This document shows positions 6,184 to 13,972 of a stretch of DNA of 18,976 nt, piece by piece. Numbering within the stretch: the first letter of the stretch is position 1; each line of letters opens with the position of its first letter. This DNA comes from CAYSPS01 sp964432975 (lineage in GTDB: Bacteria > Babelota > Babeliae > Babelales > UBA12409), in the NCBI GenBank assembly GCA_964432975.1, contig CAYSPS010000016.1:1-18976 (forward strand). Direction: 5' to 3'. The position numbers were made by a program, and so were the translations under genes. Below the pieces are notes generated by a model. That model worked only from the letters and a program-made list of their open reading frames with translations. It did not search any database and was not told the origin of the DNA.

Positions 6184-7842
6184 TTATGTTTCATATTCGA
6201 TAATACGTGGTGTAATAAAAATAAAACGTTCACGCTCAGTGTTCTGATCATTTGTTGACCTAAATAATGCGCCAAGCAGTGGTAAATCTGCTAAAAATGG
6301 CACTTGACGCTTTGTCGATGCAGTCTTTTTTGATGACAAGCCACCGATAACCGTTGTTTGACCATTTTTAAGCACAATTTCATTTTTTGTTTTTATCACC
6401 GAAATCGTTGGTGGATCAAGCATGATACCACGTTCGTTAACACGAGTACTTCCCGATTCAACAAGAGATTCTTCGACCAACACATTAAGATACACCGATT
6501 CTTTATCTGGATTTACCACAGGTCGCACTTCAAGTACGATGCCAACATCTTTATAATTTACCGTCGAAACAAAGCGTGCTGTTGCTGTTGACGTTATATC
6601 TTCAGTTGTTGTTTGCAACGGAATACTTTGTCCAATTAAAATTTTAGCAACTTTATTGTTACTCGTTAAAATTGACGGTCGTGAAATAATGTTCAACTTA
6701 TTTTCAATTTCTGCCATGTTCAAAATAACCGTCAAACGTTTTAAATTCAAATCAGGCCCACCAAAAACAAATGGTATTCGAATGGCACCAGGAGAAATAC
6801 GATCGGTAATCGTTGAAGAATAAAAAGCAGCACCAGAATTAAATAAATTAAGTGCAAAATTAAGAGGATCAACAAATAAATTGGGGTTATTTCTGTTGGG
6901 AGGATTTGGCACAACAGGACTTGGACTACTTCGTGTGTAACGATTTTGTAACTCAGCACTTGGAAAATCTAGTGGACTCCCACCAAAACCATAAAAACTA
7001 AACGGATTTCCTTGGGCCTGTACGGTTTGCTCACGATTATAAATACCCGACCAGTCAAACCCAAGGTCATAGAAAAAATCTTTACTTGCAAGCACAAGAA
7101 TCACATCAATGCGCACTTGTAAAATTGGCCGATCAACATCTTTTAAATACGTGTAAAATTCATTTAAATAATCACGGCGTCCTTGTACATAAATTTTTTT
7201 CTGGTCCTCATCAATATTCAATGATGCATTTGAATCATCGTGCGAAATACGCTTCCATTGCTCACCAATCTTTTTTTGCATTGATTCATCAAGATTCGTA
7301 TAATTTACTGGAATTACCTGCATAACGCGTTCTTGTGACATTTGTTCTTTGAGAGCATCTAACGCTTGTTGACGAGGTACAATCGACCAGATCGCTCCCT
7401 TTTTTAACAAAGCAGCTTCTGGTTTTATCTTTTTGCATACAAGTGCCAATGCACTCCCCGCATCGCTTCCTTTAAGTGTGAGCATATCAATCTTGCCGCT
7501 CAGCGATGGATCAACAACAAAATTAATTCCAATTGAACGCCCTATTGCTTGTATAACATCTTGAAAGGGAACGTCATGCATTGTTAATGAAATTTTTTTA
7601 CCCTTCAACGCCGGCTCTTGATATACCCGTTCCAATTCGCTAACCAATGTCGCCGCTGGCGTTGTGCCACGGTGCAAATCCAACGGCACAATATCATCAG
7701 CAACAACTGGTAGGCGCACATTTTTTGCTACAACCGTTTCAGGCAATGCGTTAACATGTTTAACAAAATAACAACCTGCAACTAATATGCTCAACAGAAG
7801 CTCAGGTTTAGGCAAGCACCAAGTATTTCCCAACGTATTCAC
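6184..7842 (-). CDS. pilQ: Type IV pilus secretin PilQ-like
   Basis: Forms the outer-membrane channel through which the pilus passes. 552 residues from a GTG at 7842, with AGGAGA 6 nt upstream, and a hydrophobic signal segment (ELLLSILVAGCYF). Domains in order: an STN/short N domain (KKISLTMHDVPFQDVIQAIG ... VVDPSLSGKI, about 80-135), a secretin N-type domain ending LKDVDRPILQVRIDVILV (about 175-250), and the secretin domain with LNIISRPSILTSNNKVAKI, GQSIPL and the C-terminal VIGGLSSKKTA ... PFLADLPLLGALF ... ERFIFITPRII. A proline/asparagine-rich loop (SPSPVVPNPPNRNNP) interrupts the beginning of the secretin region. The AMIN domains typical of longer PilQ proteins are not visible, which explains the short length. 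Preceded by the PilP-like gene (22 nt). Confidence 0.93.
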   Translation of the reverse strand: MNTLGNTWCLPKPELLLSILVAGCYFVKHVNALPETVVAKNVRLPVVADDIVPLDLHRGTTPAATLVSELERVYQEPALKGKKISLTMHDVPFQDVIQAIGRSIGINFVVDPSLSGKIDMLTLKGSDAGSALALVCKKIKPEAALLKKGAIWSIVPRQQALDALKEQMSQERVMQVIPVNYTNLDESMQKKIGEQWKRISHDDSNASLNIDEDQKKIYVQGRRDYLNEFYTYLKDVDRPILQVRIDVILVLASKDFFYDLGFDWSGIYNREQTVQAQGNPFSFYGFGGSPLDFPSAELQNRYTRSSPSPVVPNPPNRNNPNLFVDPLNFALNLFNSGAAFYSSTITDRISPGAIRIPFVFGGPDLNLKRLTVILNMAEIENKLNIISRPSILTSNNKVAKILIGQSIPLQTTTEDITSTATARFVSTVNYKDVGIVLEVRPVVNPDKESVYLNVLVEESLVESGSTRVNERGIMLDPPTISVIKTKNEIVLKNGQTTVIGGLSSKKTASTKRQVPFLADLPLLGALFRSTNDQNTERERFIFITPRIIEYET

Positions 7843-7864
7843 GCACGCTCTCCTAAATTTTTTA

Positions 7865-8143
7865 TCATTTCAAGAAAATGACCATCGGTTCGTCTTTGTC
7901 AACGTGCAACGTAACACGATCATCAGTTATTGCAAACACACGCGCAGTACCAACACGCTCGCCAATACCGACAATACATACTTTGCCATTGTGCTCAATA
8001 AATGCGGTCGGCTCATCTGTCACACATACGCCTTTGAGTACATATGATATGTGCTCCTTTTCCGCACGCATAGGCCAAGAAAATGGATCACGCGCGTAGC
8101 CTAAAAAACATAAAAAGAATAAGAGCATCGATAAAGTGTTCAT
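7865..8143 (-). CDS. pilP: PilP-like pilus assembly protein
   Basis: A 92-residue protein with a signal peptide (MNTLSMLLFFLCFLGYA), then DPFSW and a compact beta domain (YVLKGVCV ... AFIEHNGKVCIVGIGERVGTARVFAI). The pattern 'aliehnGk..iv.iGe.iG.arV..I' is that of the PilP homology region, which links the inner-membrane PilN/PilO to the PilQ secretin. It is about half the length of proteobacterial PilP and lacks the long disordered linker. It overlaps the PilO-like gene by 4 nt (ATGA) and is followed by pilQ, the canonical order. Assignment rests on position plus domain pattern. Confidence 0.78.
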   Translation of the reverse strand: MNTLSMLLFFLCFLGYARDPFSWPMRAEKEHISYVLKGVCVTDEPTAFIEHNGKVCIVGIGERVGTARVFAITDDRVTLHVDKDEPMVIFLK

Positions 8144-8766
8144 GTCGAAACTCCTTCAGGGTCAATTCTGTACAATGCTATCGTTGCCTGAAAGGACAAA
8201 TTTGTTCCACAATGCTCAATAAATGCATCTTTAAATTTCGCATATTGTATACGCTGTTTAAACATTTTTAAAAACGCCATAATTTGATCAAACGACCCAG
8301 CAACTTTAATCGTAAACAAAGCACGTTCATAAAAATCTTTTTTAGAACTCGCTTGTGGCGAAAATGCAATTAAGCGTAAATTACTGCGCATAACGTCAGT
8401 AAACAATTGCTCCAACCGCACATATGGATCAAGTTGCGCATACGTATGTTGATGCTGTTGCAACTGCGTACGTAAAGCATCGTGCTGCTCCTGCAATTGC
8501 TGTACTTGATAAGTAAGTTCCGGAAGACGCTTTTTTTGTTGCTCAAGCACCTGAATAGATGTTAAACAACGACGTTCATTTTGCACAAGCACACAATATA
8601 CACCGCGATACCACCACCATAAAAAAATTAACAAAAAAAGACCAACGCCAATCATGATATGCGAGATACGCAGGCGTGCGCGAAAAAAAAGTAAGTCGTT
8701 TTTAAGACTCAACGCTTCACTACCCCAAGTATTTATATACCGCCTTACCAATACGGATTCGTCCAT
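8140..8766 (-). CDS. pilO: PilO-like pilus alignment protein
   Basis: 208 residues with the PilO architecture: a short cytoplasmic N-terminus, one membrane segment (HIMIGVGLFLLIFLWWWY, about 36-53), a Gln/Leu-rich coiled coil (about 70-110), then a small alpha/beta domain ending FQATIALYRIDPEG. PilO pairs with PilN in the periplasm and connects to PilP. The ATG at 8766 lies inside the M23 gene (22-nt overlap) and has no clear RBS, so translational coupling is likely and a slightly later start is possible. No PilN or PilM gene is in this cluster. Identity is inferred from topology and synteny with pilP-pilQ rather than from strong motifs. Confidence 0.72.
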   Translation of the reverse strand: MDESVLVRRYINTWGSEALSLKNDLLFFRARLRISHIMIGVGLFLLIFLWWWYRGVYCVLVQNERRCLTSIQVLEQQKKRLPELTYQVQQLQEQHDALRTQLQQHQHTYAQLDPYVRLEQLFTDVMRSNLRLIAFSPQASSKKDFYERALFTIKVAGSFDQIMAFLKMFKQRIQYAKFKDAFIEHCGTNLSFQATIALYRIDPEGVST

Positions 8767-9953
8767 TGCATTGGATCAACACACACATTACCAACTCGCA
8801 TTTCCCAGTGCAAATGATCGCCGGTTGCATAACCAGTTTTACCTGTTACACCAATCGGATTTCCTCGCCTTATCTTATCACCAACCGCAATATCCGCAAA
8901 CTTATCCAAATGACATAACAATGACAAAACGCCACAACCATGATCAATAACAACCGTGTTGCCTGTAATAGCAAAGCGATCTTTCAGAACAACAATACCG
9001 TCATGGGGAGCCCATACCATGGCATGCGGCATACCAATTAAATCAAGTGCTGCATGAGTGTAACAGCCACGCTCCTGCGAAATGCGCCGAGTACCAAACT
9101 CACAGGTAACTGCAAGTTTGTTAATTGGCACAAAAAATGGTCCTCGCCACATTTTCTCTGCTGGCGAACATCGAGTTGCTTCAAGCATAAAATCTCTCAG
9201 TTCTTTTTCGCTTTTTCCCAGGCGATGCTCTTGTTCAAATTGTGCCAAATCTACAAGACGCAACGTTTGTTTTTTAAATGTTGTTGGCATTATTTGAAAC
9301 TTGCTGTGCACAGCCCAGGAATGACCAACGCCATCTTCAACAGAAATTTTTAATGGCAACTCTCCCGGTGCCTCGTCACAATCTACGGGAATAAAACATT
9401 CATAGAGCGTTGCTTGTGCAGATGCAGGTATGGCACGAAATTCTTTAGAAAAGGCTTGCACGCACACGCGCTTGACTTGTTTATTCACCTGTACAGGAAC
9501 ATACAACACGTGACCTGACAATACTTTAAACTCTGCTTCCGGTCGCGCAAGCGATGCCTGGAGCGGCGCATTATCAACATGAAACAAAATTTCTTGCTGG
9601 CTTTGATGCACGGTACGCGCACCGTCAGTCGCGTTCATTAAAAGCACATGCTGTCCATCATGCATACGCGTTGTCTGTAAACGAATGTTTTGAGTAAGTG
9701 ATCGCGCACGCGCATGTGGTAAATCGAGGATTCGCTGACCATCGAGCAATACACGAAGCGTATCGACTTTGTAATCATCGCATACGTGAATAGAACACAA
9801 CACATCACCGCAATAGTATCCTCCTTGGCACACCCCACTTACATTAATACGCGGTGCGGATTGATCAAAAAAATAAAGATATGTTCGCCATCCAACATAA
9901 CCAAGAATAAGGAGCATACAAATTATCAAAATACGACGAAATAATCCCGACAT
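8745..9953 (-). CDS. Membrane-anchored M23 (LytM-type) metallopeptidase
   Basis: 402 residues: N-terminal membrane anchor (RILIICMLLILGYVGW), a long beta-rich Ig/Big-like middle region (about 35-220, APRINVSGVCQGG...), and a C-terminal LytM domain. Zinc ligands are visible as HxxxD (H300, D304 in YTHAALDLIG) and HxH (H380, H382 in GDHLHWEM), so the peptidase is predicted active; family members cut peptide cross-links of peptidoglycan. APHDGIVV and HCGVLSLLCHLDK are typical flanking segments. RBS AGGACC lies 8 nt from the ATG. First gene of the pilus operon, overlapping pilO by 22 nt. An active hydrolase leading pilO-pilP-pilQ suggests it opens the cell wall for the secretin or pilus machine (inference). 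Eight or more Cys in the middle region suggest disulfides. Confidence 0.9.
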   Translation of the reverse strand: MSGLFRRILIICMLLILGYVGWRTYLYFFDQSAPRINVSGVCQGGYYCGDVLCSIHVCDDYKVDTLRVLLDGQRILDLPHARARSLTQNIRLQTTRMHDGQHVLLMNATDGARTVHQSQQEILFHVDNAPLQASLARPEAEFKVLSGHVLYVPVQVNKQVKRVCVQAFSKEFRAIPASAQATLYECFIPVDCDEAPGELPLKISVEDGVGHSWAVHSKFQIMPTTFKKQTLRLVDLAQFEQEHRLGKSEKELRDFMLEATRCSPAEKMWRGPFFVPINKLAVTCEFGTRRISQERGCYTHAALDLIGMPHAMVWAPHDGIVVLKDRFAITGNTVVIDHGCGVLSLLCHLDKFADIAVGDKIRRGNPIGVTGKTGYATGDHLHWEMRVGNVCVDPMQWTNPYW

Positions 9954-9985
9954 ATTGAGGTCCTATACATGCGAAATATGCTATC

Positions 9986-10013
9986 AATATACGTTTTTTT
10001 TATGCAATGTAAA
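9986..10013 (-). promoter_or_regulatory. Candidate promoter of the M23-pilO-pilP-pilQ operon
   Basis: The minus strand has TTTACA (10013-10008), a 16-bp spacer and TATATT (9991-9986), 33 bp upstream of the M23 gene ATG. It is back to back with the pilin promoter, in a 143-bp divergent region. Confidence 0.5.
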
Positions 10014-10032
10014 TAAAATCAAAAAAGAGATA

Positions 10033-10063
10033 TTGACGTAACAAGACTTCTCATGCTTATACT
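10033..10063 (+). promoter_or_regulatory. Candidate promoter of the pilin gene
   Basis: TTGACG (10033-10038) and TATACT (10058-10063) are 19 bp apart; reading TTATAC (10057-10062) with an upstream TGC gives an 18-bp spacer and an extended -10. Start of transcription is expected near 10070, leaving a short leader that carries the RBS GGAAAG (10086-10091). Confidence 0.5.
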
Positions 10064-10096
10064 CATCAGGACCTTTACTAAAATCGGAAAGATTGT

Positions 10097-10582
10097 ATGA
10101 ACAAAAAATTTATTCCAGCATTTACACTTATTGAACTGATGATCGTTGTGGCCATCATTGCATTTTTAGCGATGATGGCAATTCCTGCATACTTAAAATT
10201 TGTGGCACGCGCCAAACGCACCGAAGCACAAATTAATCTCGCGTCACTGTATGCAGCAGAAAAAGCCTATTGGGCTGAGCACGGTACATACACAGATATG
10301 CTCATGGGCCCAAATGGACTTGGATGGCATCCAGAAGGTAAAATGAATTACTCGTATGGGTTTGCCGGTGCGGTTGGGACCAACAATCTCAAGGGTGCAC
10401 TTGATGCTGACCCTGGCGCATTCAGCGCGGCGCACGCCGACAAAAGTGGTTTCACTGCCATAGCAGCCGCAGATATTGATGGTGATGGCATGTCCGACAT
10501 TTTAACAATCAATGAAAAAAATGAGATGAGCATCAAGCAAGACGACTTGCAAACGGGACAATCTGCGCCAGCACGTACGTAG
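10097..10582 (+). CDS. pilA: Type IV pilin (major-pilin-like)
   Basis: 161 residues with the class III signal MNKKFIPA followed by FTLIELMIVVAIIAFLAMMA. Cleavage is expected between A8 and F9; E13 becomes the conserved Glu5 of the mature pilin. The -1 residue is Ala instead of the usual Gly. The hydrophobic helix continues into AKRTEAQINLASLYAAEKAYWAE, typical of pilins. Near the C-terminus D126-x-D128-x-D130-G-x-x-D134 (DIDGDGMSD) forms a calcium-loop-like motif found in some pilins. RBS GGAAAG is 5 nt from the ATG. It has its own promoter, is divergent from the pilus operon and convergent with the prepilin peptidase, sharing 50 nt of 3' coding sequence. The single copy and strong promoter suggest the major pilin. 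Confidence 0.92.
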   Translation: MNKKFIPAFTLIELMIVVAIIAFLAMMAIPAYLKFVARAKRTEAQINLASLYAAEKAYWAEHGTYTDMLMGPNGLGWHPEGKMNYSYGFAGAVGTNNLKGALDADPGAFSAAHADKSGFTAIAAADIDGDGMSDILTINEKNEMSIKQDDLQTGQSAPART

Positions 10583-11213
10583 CTGCCCCAAGCGCCAAAA
10601 AAGGACCAAACGGTAATGTGAGTTCACGTATATTACCGCCCCGCACAAGTAATACCGATATACCAATAAGCGCACCAACACTCGAGCCAACGAGCAAGCT
10701 CATATGAACGCCACGTACACCAATAAACGCCCCAATGAGAGCTAGAAGCTCAAAATCGCCACGACCAATACCCGTGCGACGCGTAAAAACATAAAAAAAC
10801 CGTTCAACAATCCAGAGTACGCCATAACCAACAACAGCCCCAAGCATACTGTTTTGCACGCTCAGTGGAATCAAACAAAGATACGCAAAAAACCATCCAA
10901 GCACCACCAAATAAAGACTCGTCCAACGCACGATCACCATTTTTTGTATATCAGTGTATGCATTAATGAGTAATGCTGAAACAAAAAGCGTATATGCCAT
11001 CAAAAATCTGTGTGGTGTATAGAAAATTATATACGCCAACACCAATGCGCTCACAAATGTAAAAATTAAAAAGAATGCTTTTGTCTGAGTTGCACACGCC
11101 CATGCATCACGTACCGAAGTTTTGCCAAGCAAAGCACATGCTATGAGCTGCAAAAAAATACTCCATGTAACGCCAAAAATTAAAAATAGAAAGCACGCGC
11201 TAAGATTCATCAT
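10533..11213 (-). CDS. pilD: Short prepilin peptidase (A24 family)
   Basis: A polytopic membrane aspartic protease of about 226 residues that removes the pilin leader. Catalytic Asp motifs are present: INAYTDIQK (first Asp) and GIGRGDFELLALIG (the GxGD motif). At least six hydrophobic segments are visible. The N-terminal cytoplasmic domain with CxxC pairs, which carries N-methyltransferase activity in full-length PilD, is missing, so this is an A24 catalytic domain only. The frame is open from a TTG at 11249, with ATGs at 11246, 11234, 11213 and 11210; 11213 is chosen because it starts directly at the first membrane helix and overlaps rbfA least. No start has a good RBS, so translation is probably coupled to rbfA (14-nt overlap). 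The 3' end overlaps the pilin gene. Confidence 0.85.
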   Translation of the reverse strand: MMNLSACFLFLIFGVTWSIFLQLIACALLGKTSVRDAWACATQTKAFFLIFTFVSALVLAYIIFYTPHRFLMAYTLFVSALLINAYTDIQKMVIVRWTSLYLVVLGWFFAYLCLIPLSVQNSMLGAVVGYGVLWIVERFFYVFTRRTGIGRGDFELLALIGAFIGVRGVHMSLLVGSSVGALIGISVLLVRGGNIRELTLPFGPFLALGAATYVLAQIVPFASRLA

Positions 11214-11595
11214 CAGATTGATCAACAAACTCATCTTTGAGCGCATCAAGAGTACGCTCGATTTCGAGCTGTTTTTTCATTGTATTATCATATGCAAATA
11301 CAAGATCTGGCACATACCGACCAACAAGCGTTTGTGCAAGAGCTTTACGCAACGACGGCTTGAATAACAACAGTTCTTCAAGTTTTTTTTCAAAAGCTTG
11401 TTCACCATCAGGCATATAAAAATAAATCGTTGCATAATGACGATCATCAGAAAGATGTACGCGCGAAAGCATCAGGCCGCGCAGCCCTGGTCGGTCAGCT
11501 GCAAGCTGTTGCAAACACTGCCCGAGCTCTTTACGAATAAGAGACTCTTTTTGGCTTTTTTTGATTGCGCTTACGCGCGAACGATTCACACTCAT
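11200..11595 (-). CDS. rbfA: Ribosome-binding factor A
   Basis: 131 residues of the RbfA KH-like fold, a 30S maturation factor acting on the 5' end region of 16S rRNA. Matching segments: RVSAIKKSQKESLIRKELG at the N-terminus, the strand-rich core RVHLSDDRHYATIYFYM, and LRKALAQTLVGRYVPDLVFAYD. The C-terminal tail is acidic (DEFVDQSDDES), as in many RbfA proteins. The start ATG at 11595 follows rpsU by 15 nt; the RBS is weak. The 3' end overlaps the prepilin peptidase start region. Confidence 0.9.
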   Translation of the reverse strand: MSVNRSRVSAIKKSQKESLIRKELGQCLQQLAADRPGLRGLMLSRVHLSDDRHYATIYFYMPDGEQAFEKKLEELLLFKPSLRKALAQTLVGRYVPDLVFAYDNTMKKQLEIERTLDALKDEFVDQSDDES

Positions 11596-11610
11596 GAACA
11601 GACTTTGTCA

Positions 11611-11823
11611 CTAATCAATAGCGCCTTTAGCTGCCATGCGAATAAGGTTTTGCTTAATGGCGCGCATGAGTCTTTTGCGTTTTTTTTGCGTAGGTTTTTC
11701 AAAATATACGCAGCGCTTCATATCGCGCACAACGCCTTCGCGTTCAATTTTCTTTTTGAGCTGTTTAAGAGCACGATCAACATTCCCATAAACTGCTACC
11801 TGTACATTTGCTCTTTTGCTCAC
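11611..11823 (-). CDS. rpsU: 30S ribosomal protein S21
   Basis: 70 residues, the normal size for bS21, a small basic 30S protein near the anti-Shine-Dalgarno region. Recognisable sequence: VQVAVYGNVDRALKQLKKKI, REGVVRDMKRCVYFEKPTQK, then a Lys/Arg-rich tail. RBS AGGTGA lies 8 nt upstream of the ATG. It starts a minus-strand unit with rbfA and the prepilin peptidase, 103 nt from frr, with a candidate promoter in that gap. Confidence 0.94.
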   Translation of the reverse strand: MSKRANVQVAVYGNVDRALKQLKKKIEREGVVRDMKRCVYFEKPTQKKRKRLMRAIKQNLIRMAAKGAID

Positions 11824-11879
11824 GAATAATCACCTATTTTCAAACAACAACAAGTTAAACAACCCACTCTGACATACCT

Positions 11880-11908
11880 AAAATACCCGTTTTTTGACGA
11901 TCTGTCCA
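11880..11908 (-). promoter_or_regulatory. Candidate promoter of rpsU-rbfA-pilD
   Basis: The minus strand shows TGGACA (11908-11903), a 17-bp spacer and TATTTT (11885-11880), about 57 bp upstream of the rpsU start, in the only sizeable gap (11824-11926) of the translation block. Confidence 0.45.
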
Positions 11909-11926
11909 GCACAAATTAGAAGAAAT

Positions 11927-12523
11927 TTATGCTCCCTTAATTTCCGCCTCTTTCTTTTTTGCCACCTCTTCAACCATCTGTATGTACTGATCTGTCAATT
12001 TTTGCAGCTTATCCATAAGGCGTTTTGAGAAATCCTCAGACAGCGCCTTGGCACGCTCTTGGTCACGAATAATATTATGCAAATCTTTGCGCACGGATCT
12101 GATACTTATACGCGCATCTTCAAGTTTCTTGTGTAAAATTTTGGTTAACTCTTCACGACGTTGTGCGCTCATACCGGGCAACTGAATACGAATTAAATTA
12201 CCATCATTTGCTGGATTAACCCCCAAGTCTGATTTGGTAATTGCTTTTTCAATATCTTCAATAAGGGACTTATCCCATGGTTCAACAACCAATAAGTTCA
12301 CGTCAGGCGCAGAAAGCGCAGCAAGCTCTCTGAGTTTCAGTTCTGAAGCGCCCCCATAACAGGAAACTTTGATATCCTCAATCATCGACGTATGCGCCCG
12401 ACCAGAGCGAACTGCAGCAAGCTCTTGCTTGAAATGTTCAATGGCCTGCGTCATATAATTTTTTGTTGCCTTTTCAAAATTCGTCAGATCACCTTCAACA
12501 AGCGTGATTTTGACCGTACTCAT
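11927..12523 (-). CDS. frr: Ribosome recycling factor
   Basis: 198 residues (usual length about 185), which with EF-G splits post-termination ribosomes. Typical segments: ELAAVRSGRAHTSMIEDIKVSCYG, LLVVEPWDKSLIEDIEKAI, SDLGVNPANDGNLIRIQLP, and helix RREELTKILHKKLEDARISI with RSVRKDLHNIIRDQE. A 12-15 residue N-terminal extension (MSTVKITLVEGDL) is slightly longer than usual. GAGGA is 6 nt from the ATG. It follows pyrH by 28 nt, the common pyrH-frr order. Confidence 0.96.
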   Translation of the reverse strand: MSTVKITLVEGDLTNFEKATKNYMTQAIEHFKQELAAVRSGRAHTSMIEDIKVSCYGGASELKLRELAALSAPDVNLLVVEPWDKSLIEDIEKAITKSDLGVNPANDGNLIRIQLPGMSAQRREELTKILHKKLEDARISIRSVRKDLHNIIRDQERAKALSEDFSKRLMDKLQKLTDQYIQMVEEVAKKKEAEIKGA

Positions 12524-12551
12524 TCAATTCCTCGTCTGTGGTTAATCGTAC

Positions 12552-13259
12552 CTAATACTTAATCGTTGTTCCAAATTTTTCTTCATATGCCGCACGTGTG
12601 AGTGATTGTGGCAAGAATACATTAAAAATGCGTGTTGCAAGTTGCGCCTGCTGCGCAAGCACAAGCGCACTACGATCCATAAATCCAAGCCCAGCGTCAA
12701 GCACTTGTTGATAATTAATCTGCGTCAAAAGCTCCGCCCCTGGCTGTATTTTAGGATCAGTACTGTAAACACCATCAACGTCAGTCGCTTTCCAAAGCTG
12801 GTCAGCATGCACTTGTTGCGCGTGAATAACCGCACTTGTATCGGTCGATACGTATGGATATCCAGTACCGCCACTGATGACGATAGTATGATCAAGACTA
12901 CAGGCTCGATCAAGAGCATGCTGCGATAGTGGTTGCCCAGCAAGCGGACAATCAATAGCACACAGCAATGTTGTTGGAATAGCCGCCGAACTCAGCATAT
13001 CGTATAAAATCAAGCCATTCATCATGGTGGCAAGCATCCCAGCCGTATGCGCAATTGACGCGCGTACATGCAAAAACTTGTTGTGTTCGCTGCCACGAAA
13101 AAAATTACCACCACCAACGACAATACAAAACTGATGTGTTGTTGCAAGTTTTTTTATTTGTTCTGCAAGTTGCTCAACATAGGCACGTGTAAGCTGACCA
13201 GTAACGTGATCGCGAAAGATAATGCCCGTAAGTTTTAATAAAATAATTTTTTTACTCAT
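12552..13259 (-). CDS. pyrH: Uridylate (UMP) kinase
   Basis: A hexameric bacterial UMP kinase of the amino-acid kinase fold, making UDP from UMP with ATP. From the ATG at 13259 it is 235 residues. Motifs: the N-terminal phosphate loop KLTGIIF (usually KLSGE, so Ser is Thr and the Glu is replaced), VVGGGNFFRG, AGMLATMMNGL, ISGGTGYPYVSTDTSAV, and KATDVDGVYSTDPK. In-frame GTG (13271) and ATG (13268) lie upstream but add nothing conserved. No strong RBS is seen before any start; proximity to tsf (22 nt after its stop) suggests coupling. The unusual phosphate loop is minor and probably tolerated. Confidence 0.94.
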   Translation of the reverse strand: MSKKIILLKLTGIIFRDHVTGQLTRAYVEQLAEQIKKLATTHQFCIVVGGGNFFRGSEHNKFLHVRASIAHTAGMLATMMNGLILYDMLSSAAIPTTLLCAIDCPLAGQPLSQHALDRACSLDHTIVISGGTGYPYVSTDTSAVIHAQQVHADQLWKATDVDGVYSTDPKIQPGAELLTQINYQQVLDAGLGFMDRSALVLAQQAQLATRIFNVFLPQSLTRAAYEEKFGTTIKY

Positions 13260-13281
13260 GCCAAACATCACACGTCAAACA

Positions 13282-13884
13282 TTAATCATCAACGCCAACT
13301 TGAAAACGTGCAAAACGTTTAACAATAATTTTTTCGCCCAATTTAGCAACTAAATCATTAAGCAAATCTTGAACAGTACGTTTATCATCTTTAATATAGG
13401 GTTGCTTGAGTAAGCATACCTCGCTATATATTTTTTCCAATTTGCCATCAATAATTTTATCAAGCATCGCTGCCGGCTTACCAGACTTAACCAACTGTTC
13501 ACGTGCAATTTCACGTTCTTTATTAAGAAATTCTTCAGAAAGTTGGTCTGGGCTTATGCAAATTGGCTTGAGCGCAGCAATTTGCATGCATAAATGCTTG
13601 GCAAATGTCTTAACATCTTCGGTCGCGGCTACAAAATCGGTTTCACAATCGATTTCGATAAGCACACCAAGCGTACTTCCCGGATGAATATAGGCTTCAA
13701 TTAAGCCTTGCGATGTTGGACGATCTGCTCGTTTTTGCGCAACGGCATGACCTTTTTTGCGTAACAAAATAACAGCGCGTTCAAGATCTCCATCGGTTTC
13801 ATATAAAGCAGTTTTACAATCAAGCATCCCAAGTCCGGTAATGTCTCGCAACTGCTTAATTAAATCCATACTAATTTTTGCCAT
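13282..13884 (-). CDS. tsf: Elongation factor Ts, short form
   Basis: A 200-residue nucleotide exchange factor for EF-Tu. The N-terminal UBA-like part (IKQLRDITGLGMLDCKTALYE ... DLERAVILLRKKG) and the core CETDFVA motif are intact. The length matches the short Thermus-type EF-Ts with a single core subdomain rather than the roughly 280-residue enterobacterial form. RBS GAGGAG lies 5 nt before the ATG. It leads tsf-pyrH-frr, but rpsB, usually directly upstream, is absent: a terminator and a small secreted-protein gene occupy that place. A promoter in 13885-13930 is expected, but I see no convincing one. Confidence 0.95.
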   Translation of the reverse strand: MAKISMDLIKQLRDITGLGMLDCKTALYETDGDLERAVILLRKKGHAVAQKRADRPTSQGLIEAYIHPGSTLGVLIEIDCETDFVAATEDVKTFAKHLCMQIAALKPICISPDQLSEEFLNKEREIAREQLVKSGKPAAMLDKIIDGKLEKIYSEVCLLKQPYIKDDKRTVQDLLNDLVAKLGEKIIVKRFARFQVGVDD

Positions 13885-13918
13885 ATAAACTCCTCAGGCA
13901 TGTGCTCATTTAGTGTGC

Positions 13919-13956
13919 CAAAAAAAGCAAAAAGCGGCAACGCCTGTTGCCGCTTT
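13919..13956 (-). terminator. Intrinsic terminator of the 13973-14389 gene
   Basis: A perfect 10-bp stem, AAAGCGGCAA (13931-13940), loop of 6, TTGCCGCTTT (13947-13956). On the minus strand it is followed by TTGCTTTTTTTG. It begins 17 nt after the stop of the secreted-protein gene and isolates tsf from it. Confidence 0.85.
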
Positions 13957-13972
13957 CTTAAACCTTCAGATT

